From Bacteroidia bacterium (GTDB lineage Bacteria; Bacteroidota; Bacteroidia; AKYH767-A; OLB10), in contig JANWID010000355.1 in the NCBI GenBank assembly GCA_025450095.1, positions 1 through 12,562 on the forward strand: a stretch of DNA of 12,562 nt, read 5' to 3'. The notes beneath the pieces are model-generated. The model saw only the letters and a program-made list of their open reading frames with translations, did not search any database and was not told the origin of the DNA. Numbering within the stretch: the stretch's first letter is position 1; each line of letters starts with the position of its first letter. This document shows, piece after piece, positions 6,620-12,562 of this stretch. The position numbers were made by a program, and so were the translations under genes.

Positions 6620-6637
6620 CCCTGCCGGTAGGCAGGG
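6620..6637. repeat. Short palindrome CCCTGCC / GGCAGGG
   Basis: CCCTGCC (6620-6626) and GGCAGGG (6631-6637) make a perfect 7-bp stem with loop GGTA, in the gap upstream of the second twin. The same CCTGCC core reappears in the inverted pair at 9212-9305, so it is probably one dispersed family. Confidence 0.55.
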
Positions 6638-6706
6638 ATTTGACGGGATTTTACAGAAAAGGAACGAGATTAATTCTGCTGTAAGTTAATCTTGTACATT
6701 TTCCTA

Positions 6707-6880
6707 CGGACACTAGCATGCTGTAGTTTATGAATGCGGACAGCAGCATGCTGTCCTTACTTCCATATAATAGCGGTCTTTTTACCAATTTTTGGCGTTA
6801 TTCCGCTTGTAAATTTTGATCTTACATATTGTTTTTATAGATATAGTACTTAAAAGTAAGGACAGCATGCTGCTGTCCGC
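6707..6880. repeat. REP-like paired-palindrome element, copy B
   Basis: The two full-length ends, 6736-6758 and 6858-6880, are perfect 23-bp inverted repeats of each other, each a hairpin built on GGACAGCA / TGCTGTCC. A decayed third copy (6707-6725, CGGACACTAGCATGCTGTA) lies one period to the left, the same layout as at the left of copy A. The interior is 99 bases long and resembles part of copy A. The gap 6517-6919 holds this element, the palindrome at 6620-6637 and no gene. Confidence 0.8.
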
Positions 6881-6919
6881 AAATTATAACGCAAGCTGTT
6901 TGTTTAATTACAACCACTC

Positions 6920-7447
6920 TCACCTTAGCCTTTCATAATAGCTCCTGACAAGACCATTAGAAGCTACCTGTGTTTGTAAATGTTTAAACTGAAGACTGGC
7001 ATCCTGGGAACCAAACAGGGGAATACCGCTTCCTAAAAGCACGGGGACCTTTGAAATAATCAGCTCATCAATAAGATCTTCTTTCAAAAATGATTGTATT
7101 ACTTTTCCGCCATCTATATAAATATTCGAGAACCCCAGGCCGGAAAGATAATTCAGTAACTCTTTTGGCTGCATCGAAAGCAGTGTTATTTTTTCTTTTA
7201 AATCATCCGGCACCTGTTTGATGCTGTTGCTTAATAAATATGCTTTGAGTTCATAAGGCCAGGAAGGGAATGTCAATATTTTTTCAAATGTACCCCGTCC
7301 AATCACAATAGCATCAATCCTGCTGATGAATTCTTCATAAGCACGCATCGCTTCATCATTGGCAAATTGCTCCAGCCAGGTAATGTCTCCATCTTTTCCT
7401 GCAATAAAACCATCGAGGCTGGTGCCGATGTAGACTGTTGTTTTCAT
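6920..7447 (-). CDS. Dihydrofolate reductase-family (RibD C-terminal) reductase
   Basis: The protein has 175 residues, the usual length for single-domain members of the DHFR/RibD_C superfamily (YyaP/YwjB type), which bind NADPH. Visible motifs: MKTTVYIGTSLDGFIAG at the N-terminus (strand plus S-L-D-G-F-I-A), VIGRGTFE at 48-55, IYIDGGKVIQSFL at 109-121 (nucleotide-binding Gly-Gly) and PVLLGSGIPLFG at 135-146. It is cytoplasmic, with no signal peptide. The real substrate of this subfamily is generally unknown, so no gene symbol is given and a true folate role should not be assumed. The start at 7447 is supported by the conserved N-terminal strand and by a perfect -7 box only 4 bases upstream. 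It is divergent from the gene at 7579 and unrelated to the secreted proteins around it. Confidence 0.9.
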   Translation of the reverse strand: MKTTVYIGTSLDGFIAGKDGDITWLEQFANDEAMRAYEEFISRIDAIVIGRGTFEKILTFPSWPYELKAYLLSNSIKQVPDDLKEKITLLSMQPKELLNYLSGLGFSNIYIDGGKVIQSFLKEDLIDELIISKVPVLLGSGIPLFGSQDASLQFKHLQTQVASNGLVRSYYERLR

Positions 7448-7451
7448 TATG

Positions 7452-7459
7452 CAAAGGTA
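7452..7459 (-). promoter_or_regulatory. -7 box of the reductase gene
   Basis: TACCTTTG on the minus strand is a perfect TAnnTTTG. It ends 4 bases before the ATG at 7447, so the transcript would start at or near the start codon (leaderless or almost so). No good -33 TTTG is seen. Confidence 0.55.
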
Positions 7460-7557
7460 ATATGAAGAATTCTCATTAGAATTATTTCTGATGAAGAGTT
7501 TTAGATAACTATCGTACGAGAAGGAATCCAGGTATTTTTTATTAAAAATAATTTGTT

Positions 7558-7565
7558 TATATTTG
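7558..7565 (+). promoter_or_regulatory. -7 box of the delta-60-repeat protein gene
   Basis: TATATTTG is a perfect TAnnTTTG, 13 bases before the ATG at 7579, so the 5' UTR would be only a few bases. A T-rich run at 7533-7541 lies near the -33 position. It shares the 131-base divergent gap with the reductase promoter. Confidence 0.55.
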
Positions 7566-7578
7566 GAAAAAGCCTGAC

Positions 7579-9147
7579 ATGAAACGGACCAACAACACTA
7601 TTCGTTGCATTTGCATGCTCCTGTTAGTTTCGACCCGAATCTCCGCCCAGGTCGCATTCATCGACCAATCGTTTGGATACTGGGGAACAGTGGTCCATAA
7701 TTTTTATGGGAAAAATTACTGTCATGCCGGTATCATGCAGCCTGATGGCAAGCTTGTGCTGGTCGGGACAGCAGATGAAACTTCTTATGCGCTTCAAAAT
7801 TTTGCTATTTCACGTTACACAATCGATGGTATGATCGACAGTACGTTTTCGAATGACGGAATCGACTCGGTAGATCTGAATAATTACCTGGACGAGGCAC
7901 GACATGCTGCCCTTGATACCTTGGGCAGGATAGTGGTTACCGGAAGATCCAGTGATCTGAATGGCAATAAGTATGTGGGCATGGTCAGGTATAACCCTGA
8001 TGGCACATACGACAATTCATTCAGTGGAGATGGAAAGGTAAGCCACCAGATGAGTTCGTCATTAGTTGAACCCTGGGCGATATTGGTTAAAGGTGATGGA
8101 AAAATTGCTGTGGCCGGGCGGCTCTACTCCAACTCCTCCTCCAATGACGTGTTCATTATGCAGTTCAACGACAATGGCACTCCTGATAACACCTTCGGAG
8201 CTTCCGGATTGGCTTCGCCAGGCGTCGCCGGGTCGCAGAGTTGTCTCAGTATGGTCGAGCAACCCGATGGAAAGTTAATTGTAGCCGGGAATAACCAGAC
8301 TTTCACTGGCGGTGCTTTCGGTTACCTGATCATGCGTTTCAATTCCAACGGAACATTGGACAGCACCTTCAATGGTGATGGTATCATGGTGGATACCCTA
8401 GCAGGTATCAACATCTCAGGAATGGCATTGCTTCCCGACGGAAGAATTATTGTTGGCGGCGATTGCAGTCATTTACCCGACAGCCATTTTGCCCTTGCCA
8501 GGTATTTGGATGATGGCGTACGCGACAGTACATTCGGGACTAGCGGCCAGGTAGAAACAGTTATCGGAACTGGTACAGGCAGTAGTGTTATAACTGATAT
8601 ACGTCTTCAGGCTGATGGTAAAATACTGGCAACTGGCTATTTTTCTGGTGATGCCCTGGTATACCTGGCACGTTATAATACTGATGGTACCATCGACAAC
8701 TCCTTTGGAGTAAATGGTATTATCGGGACTGGTATCGGCACATCGACCAACAGGTCCAATGCAGTGTTGATTCAGCCAAATGGAAAAATCGTGCTCACAG
8801 CATGGTCGGCAGTTATTAATGGAACACTCCTCGATATTGATTTTTCCATGATCCGGTATGGTCTCAACGTGAATACAGGTGATGTTGAAACGAACCTTTC
8901 GAATAATGTTGTACAGGTATATCCAAACCCGGTCGTTCAAACAACCACAATTACATGGAGCAATTCAAACTTTTCCAACAACACCTTCAGCCTTTACGAT
9001 GTAACCGGCCGTTTACTTGAGTGTCGACAGATCACTGAGAATTCGATCACAATTGATTTCAGTGACCAACGGCAGGGCATATACTTTTTTACAGTATCTG
9101 ACGAAATTACCGGAAATATACGGTCAGGGAAAATTGTTAAAAATTGA
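7579..9147 (+). CDS. Delta-60-repeat propeller protein with T9SS sorting domain
   Basis: The protein has 522 residues. The signal peptide is cleaved near ISA-Q (residue 23). From about 50 to 420 there are six full and one shortened copies of the delta-60 (DUF5122-type) repeat: QPDGKLVLVG...FAISRYTIDGMIDSTF, then LGRIVVTG...VRYNPDGTYDNSF, GDGKIAVAG, QPDGKLIVAG, LPDGRIIVGG, QADGKILATG and QPNGKIVLTA. These repeats are predicted to form extracellular propellers; binding or catalytic roles are not known. The sorting domain starts near residue 447 (VYPNPVVQT) and ends GIYFFTVSD...GKIVKN. It is the only plus-strand gene, and its third positions look richer in G and C than its neighbours', so separate origin is possible (inference). 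It faces the gene at 9383 across a 235-base gap. Confidence 0.92.
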   Translation: MKRTNNTIRCICMLLLVSTRISAQVAFIDQSFGYWGTVVHNFYGKNYCHAGIMQPDGKLVLVGTADETSYALQNFAISRYTIDGMIDSTFSNDGIDSVDLNNYLDEARHAALDTLGRIVVTGRSSDLNGNKYVGMVRYNPDGTYDNSFSGDGKVSHQMSSSLVEPWAILVKGDGKIAVAGRLYSNSSSNDVFIMQFNDNGTPDNTFGASGLASPGVAGSQSCLSMVEQPDGKLIVAGNNQTFTGGAFGYLIMRFNSNGTLDSTFNGDGIMVDTLAGINISGMALLPDGRIIVGGDCSHLPDSHFALARYLDDGVRDSTFGTSGQVETVIGTGTGSSVITDIRLQADGKILATGYFSGDALVYLARYNTDGTIDNSFGVNGIIGTGIGTSTNRSNAVLIQPNGKIVLTAWSAVINGTLLDIDFSMIRYGLNVNTGDVETNLSNNVVQVYPNPVVQTTTITWSNSNFSNNTFSLYDVTGRLLECRQITENSITIDFSDQRQGIYFFTVSDEITGNIRSGKIVKN

Positions 9148-9211
9148 AGTGAACTTTCGAGTTAAGGGGAGTAAGAATGTCTGGATTAAAATAAAGGATT
9201 AACACTATTGC

Positions 9212-9305
9212 ATCCCTGCCTGCCGAATTTTTTACTTAATTTTTTGGAAAAAACATATGTTAAAAGAAACTATAAACAATTACGGATAACGACGGCAGGC
9301 AGGAT
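9212..9305. repeat. Inverted pair of CCTGCCTGCCG repeats
   Basis: CCTGCCTGCCG (9215-9225) and CGGCAGGCAGG (9293-9303) are perfect reverse complements, with ATC/GAT flanks nearly matching outward. The AT-rich interior is 67 bases. It lies between two converging genes and could form a long hairpin. The core also occurs at 6620-6637. No gene is seen in 9148-9382. Confidence 0.6.
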
Positions 9306-9339
9306 CGTTCCAATTCGTTAGGCCGACTCAGCTGGCGAG

Positions 9340-9368
9340 GACGAGTTCAGAGGGAATACTCCCTGAAC
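9340..9368. repeat. 16-bp repeat unit (copy 1) with hairpin
   Basis: GACGAGTTCAGAGGGA (9340-9355) recurs exactly at 10970-10985. Here GTTCAG..GGA (9345-9355) also pairs with TCCCTGAAC (9360-9368) around loop ATAC, leaving a two-base bulge. It lies 14 bases past the stop at 9383 of the gene on the minus strand, so it could help end transcription, though no T run follows. Confidence 0.6.
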
Positions 9369-9382
9369 AATGCTGTCGTGAT

Positions 9383-10942
9383 TTATTCGTGCTCTATAAC
9401 CAATTTTTCGCAGTGACTTCTTTCTCCATCAAATACCTTCACAAAATAAATGCCTGTAGGAACATTATTCAATTCAATTTTTTCATTTGATTCGTTAATG
9501 AAATTTTTCGAAAGTACCGTTTCACCAAGAATATTCACAATTTCAACATTTCCTTTCGCGATGATTCCTTCAAAATAAACAGTAATTTTTCCAGTGGATG
9601 GATTCGGCGAAACAAAAAAGTAATTATTTATTATTGGCTCGTTGATGACAACATTTGTGAAAAGGGTATTCATGAATCCTCCGCTTCCGACAAAAGACAA
9701 GGGAGTAGTTTCGATTGCAGAAGTAATGAAAGAAAATAAGGAAATGATGGACACCTGAGTTGCGGGTGTTGTAACCAGGGTTGCAGTACCACCTTCATTG
9801 CATCCGCTATTGCCAAGTGAATCAGTCTTGATTAAATAAATACCTGTTTGGCTGGTGGTTTCCCCTATAATAATATATCCGCCATCCGCAGTTTGCTGAA
9901 TGGAATTTCCTCTGTCAATACTTACCCCTCCAAATGTTTTTGTCCAAAGCGAATCCCCATTTGCATCGATCTTGATTAAATAAATATCATCATCACCACT
10001 ACCGAAGCTTGATGTATATCCTGCAACGATATATCCACCGTCAGAGGTTTGTTGAATGGTATTCCCTCCTTCAAATCCTGTTCCTCCATAGGCTTTTGAC
10101 CAGATCAGGTTTCCTGAACTGTCTGCCCTGATTATATAAACATCCGATTGACCCGAACCAAAACTAAATGTATTTCCTGAAATAATGTATCCGCCATCCG
10201 CTGTTTGCAACACACAATTACCGTAATCATAATCAGTTCCGCCATATGATTTAGCCCAAATTGTATTTCCGGTAGTATCGGTCTTAAATAAATATACGTC
10301 TGTTTGTCCGGCTCCAAAACTGGACGTATTGCCGGTGATTACATATCCGCTATCGCTGGTTTGCCTGACAGATGTTCCTTCATCGCTGCCCGTACCCCCA
10401 AAAGATTTTTTCCAAAGTACTTGTCCGATTGTATCCGTTCTGATTAAAAAAACATGATTGGAATTACCACTATAAGTAAATCCGGTGATGATGTATGCAC
10501 TGTCTGAAGTTTGCTGAACGGAATGACCCTCATCCTGATTTGTTCCGCCAATTGCTTTAGACCAAAGCAAATTTCCACTGGTGTCAGTCCTGATTAAATA
10601 AACATCGTAGCCTCCTGTCCCAAAACTTAAAGTTCGCCCGGTAATAATATATCCTTCATCCACGGTTTGAAGAACGGAGTACCCATCGTCAGCAAGTGTT
10701 CCGCCATAAGTTCTGGTCCAAAGTGTATCTCCGGTTGAATCAGTTTTCATTAAATAAACGTTTGAATAACCCGCACCAAAACTATTGATAACCCCTGTGA
10801 CAATATATCCTCCATCTGTAGTTTGCTGAACGGAATAACCGGAATCACCACCAGTTCCGCCAATGCCTCGCTGGAAAGTGATTTGAGCACTCCCCCTGAT
10901 TGATATAATCGATATTAAAACAAGAAATACTTTTATTTTCAT
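9383..10942 (-). CDS. Seven-repeat beta-propeller-like protein with T9SS sorting domain
   Basis: The protein has 519 residues. Residues 1-19 are the signal peptide (cleavage GSA-Q). About seven units of 52 residues follow, from 20 to about 385, each of the type GGT..D.G.SVQQT.DGGYIITG.T.SFG.G..DVYLIKTD..GN.LW.K. The last is shortened and ends GNSGCNEGG. Seven units fit a seven-bladed propeller (inference). After a Thr/Ser/Phe-rich linker, the sorting domain begins near residue 445 (VSPNPSTGK) and ends GIYFVKVFDG...LVIEHE. The left-edge gene (1-746) has the same repeats and signal peptide style, so the two are paralogues more than 8 kb apart. Identical 16-bp repeats lie on both sides of this gene. 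No enzyme motif is seen. Confidence 0.92.
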   Translation of the reverse strand: MKIKVFLVLISIISIRGSAQITFQRGIGGTGGDSGYSVQQTTDGGYIVTGVINSFGAGYSNVYLMKTDSTGDTLWTRTYGGTLADDGYSVLQTVDEGYIITGRTLSFGTGGYDVYLIRTDTSGNLLWSKAIGGTNQDEGHSVQQTSDSAYIITGFTYSGNSNHVFLIRTDTIGQVLWKKSFGGTGSDEGTSVRQTSDSGYVITGNTSSFGAGQTDVYLFKTDTTGNTIWAKSYGGTDYDYGNCVLQTADGGYIISGNTFSFGSGQSDVYIIRADSSGNLIWSKAYGGTGFEGGNTIQQTSDGGYIVAGYTSSFGSGDDDIYLIKIDANGDSLWTKTFGGVSIDRGNSIQQTADGGYIIIGETTSQTGIYLIKTDSLGNSGCNEGGTATLVTTPATQVSIISLFSFITSAIETTPLSFVGSGGFMNTLFTNVVINEPIINNYFFVSPNPSTGKITVYFEGIIAKGNVEIVNILGETVLSKNFINESNEKIELNNVPTGIYFVKVFDGERSHCEKLVIEHE

Positions 10943-10969
10943 TTCAGTTTAATAGTGCAAATACTTCCA

Positions 10970-10985
10970 GACGAGTTCAGAGGGA
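10970..10985. repeat. 16-bp repeat unit (copy 2)
   Basis: GACGAGTTCAGAGGGA is identical to 9340-9355 and lies 27 bases upstream of the ATG at 10942, so the gene sits between two direct copies. Bases just outside differ (preceding A versus G, following G versus A). Confidence 0.65.
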
Positions 10986-11009
10986 GCGCGAAAATTAATA
11001 TTTAAAAAA

Positions 11010-12562
11010 TTACCTGTTCACGATTATTTTTTTAGTCACGGTTTGTTTTTCCGATGTCAACTGAACAAAATAAATTCCTGCATTTTCAATTAGAATTGAA
11101 AATTTCTTTTCATGCGGTTTAGCATGGTAAACAACCTGGCCACTCAAATTGGTGATTTTTATTTCGTCAATCTTTACTGGACCTGAAATGTAAAATTGTT
11201 CATAACCCGGATTAGGGTAAATAGTAACCTGGTTTAAAATAGTATTGTGATCCGCTATTCCTGTAAGACCAGTACTATCCAGCTTTGCGACAAAAACATC
11301 TGAATTCCCCTGGTTTGTAAACGTAGATGGTCCTAATGTAAATGTTGAACTTATAAAAATTCCTCCAATTAAGATATTTCCATTTCCATCAATGGCCATA
11401 TCATATACCGTTTCTTCAGCAAGATCACCGGCTGATTTTCCCCATAGGATATTCCCGGAAGAATTATATTTTACAACATATATATCACAAGAGCCGGCAG
11501 ACACAAAAGTAATTGTGTCAAAAGTAATAACAGGACTATAAAACCCTCCTACTAGCAGGATATTACCTGACGAATCGGTTGCAACACTTTTACATGCATC
11601 ACCAGCAGTACCACCTATAGATTGTGCCCAAAGCACATTACCCTGTGCATCATATTTCACAAGGTACATATCATAATTAGAACTGGCATTGAGAACTGTA
11701 ATTGATCCGAAAGTCATGGAAGGACCATAAAAACTCCCCGATATTATTACGTTTCCATATAAATCTGTTGTAATACCATCAGACATATTAAGTCCAGAAC
11801 CTGCTCCTGATTTAGCCCAGAGCGTATTTCCTGACGAATCATATTTTACTACGAAAATATCGGCAGTACTACTGTTTGTATTATTCAATACAAATGTTCC
11901 GCATGTAAGTATAATACTTGTAAAATCACCTGTTATCAGAACATTTCCATCTCCATCAGTAGCAATTTCCTTTACATCTTCCGCAACCTGGCCACTGAGT
12001 GAATTTGCCCATAGTGCATTTCCTGATGAATCATATTTAACAACAAATGTTTCATGACTTGTTGAAGAATTGGTAAGGGTTATGCTGCCAAAGGAAATGG
12101 ATGAACTCATAAACATACCGGTTACCAGTACATTTCCATCTGCATCACATGTTATGGCACTTGCAAAATCACCGAAAGGTCCGCCGGCAGATCTCGCCCA
12201 GAGGGCATTACCCGAGGGATCATATTTCACAATAAACATATCTGTGTTGAGGCCATTGAAATTGGTTACTGTAATACTGCCGAAAGTAATGGTTGGATTA
12301 TCAAATCCACCCGAAACATATATGTTTCCGCTATCATCAGTGGAAATACCTGTACTAAAATCCCGGTCTATTCCTCCAATTGCATGAGCCCACATGACGT
12401 TACCCTGAGGATCATATTTCACTATAAAAAAATCCTCCTGGCCTTGATTCTGACTCGATAAAGTAATTGTTCCAAAGGTGAGGCTATCACCATGAAAATA
12501 TCCTGTTACAACCACATTCCCGCTTCCATCAGTCGCAATAGCTTCAATTAATTCCTGAGTTA
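11010..12562 (-). CDS. SBBP-type beta-propeller protein with T9SS sorting domain (start off the right edge)
   Basis: The frame remains open from the stop at 11010 to the last base, giving 516 visible residues. The GTG at 12515 is internal, because the codons beyond it (TQELIEAIATDGSGN) continue the repeat. About seven repeats of 60-65 residues are seen, of the type TD..GNVLVTG.F....TFGSITL......D.FVVKYD.SGN.LWAKS.GG. This is the SBBP (beta-propeller) repeat type, different in sequence from the repeats at 9383-10942 and 7579-9147 but alike in presumed fold. The sorting domain begins IYPNPGYEQ near the end and closes with IVNR. There is no signal peptide in view because the N-terminus is missing. 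The gap to the next gene on the same strand is 67 bases and includes a 16-bp repeat. Ligand and role are unknown. Confidence 0.9.
   Translation of the reverse strand, partial: TQELIEAIATDGSGNVVVTGYFHGDSLTFGTITLSSQNQGQEDFFIVKYDPQGNVMWAHAIGGIDRDFSTGISTDDSGNIYVSGGFDNPTITFGSITVTNFNGLNTDMFIVKYDPSGNALWARSAGGPFGDFASAITCDADGNVLVTGMFMSSSISFGSITLTNSSTSHETFVVKYDSSGNALWANSLSGQVAEDVKEIATDGDGNVLITGDFTSIILTCGTFVLNNTNSSTADIFVVKYDSSGNTLWAKSGAGSGLNMSDGITTDLYGNVIISGSFYGPSMTFGSITVLNASSNYDMYLVKYDAQGNVLWAQSIGGTAGDACKSVATDSSGNILLVGGFYSPVITFDTITFVSAGSCDIYVVKYNSSGNILWGKSAGDLAEETVYDMAIDGNGNILIGGIFISSTFTLGPSTFTNQGNSDVFVAKLDSTGLTGIADHNTILNQVTIYPNPGYEQFYISGPVKIDEIKITNLSGQVVYHAKPHEKKFSILIENAGIYFVQLTSEKQTVTKKIIVNR

Noticed and set aside
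8473..8940. 155-codon minus-strand ORF inside the delta-60 gene
   Set aside because: It is antisense to a clear repeat protein, and its composition shows no fold or family.
12070..12387. 105-codon plus-strand ORF inside the SBBP propeller gene
   Set aside because: It is the antisense shadow of repeated codons in the minus-strand gene, with no start signals or domain.

Overview
The window comes from a bacterium of the phylum Bacteroidota (class not resolved). Six of the nine substantial protein genes encode secreted proteins with an N-terminal signal peptide and/or the C-terminal module that begins with a 'YPNP' or 'SPNP'-like motif and ends in a G-x-Y-x-V strand. That module is the type A sorting domain of the type IX secretion system (T9SS), which is essentially confined to this phylum. 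Recognisable -7 boxes fit the Bacteroidota consensus TAnnTTTG, and starts lack Shine-Dalgarno sequences. The DNA is AT-rich, and nearly all genes lie on the minus strand.

Layout. 1-746: N-terminal part of a secreted repeat (beta-propeller-like) protein whose C-terminus lies off the left edge. 867-1721: a small metal module, consisting of an AraC-type regulator with an N-terminal HMA-like CxxC metal-binding domain, then a 38-residue, 8-cysteine metallothionein-like peptide with its own promoter and a strong hairpin terminator. 1764-2672: a secreted T9SS protein of unknown function. 3000-3986: an exported TPR protein. 4365-6516: two tandem paralogous T9SS proteins, bracketed by two copies of a REP-like paired-palindrome element (4050-4344 and 6707-6880). 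6920-7447: a DHFR/RibD-family reductase. 7579-9147: a delta-60-repeat T9SS protein, the only plus-strand gene. 9383-10942: a seven-repeat T9SS propeller protein, a paralogue of the gene at the left edge and flanked by a 16-bp direct repeat. 11010-12562: an SBBP-type propeller T9SS protein whose start lies beyond the right edge.

How it works together. Most of the window looks like a store of cell-surface or extracellular propeller proteins that share one export route but have different repeat families. The intergenic gaps are crowded with palindromic repeats of at least five kinds. The one compact regulatory circuit visible is the HMA-AraC regulator plus metallothionein-like peptide, which I infer to be a metal-sensing and metal-sequestering pair. 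The peptide was found by reading the gap and is the most notable item here. I see no phage, transposase, CRISPR, tRNA or rRNA.
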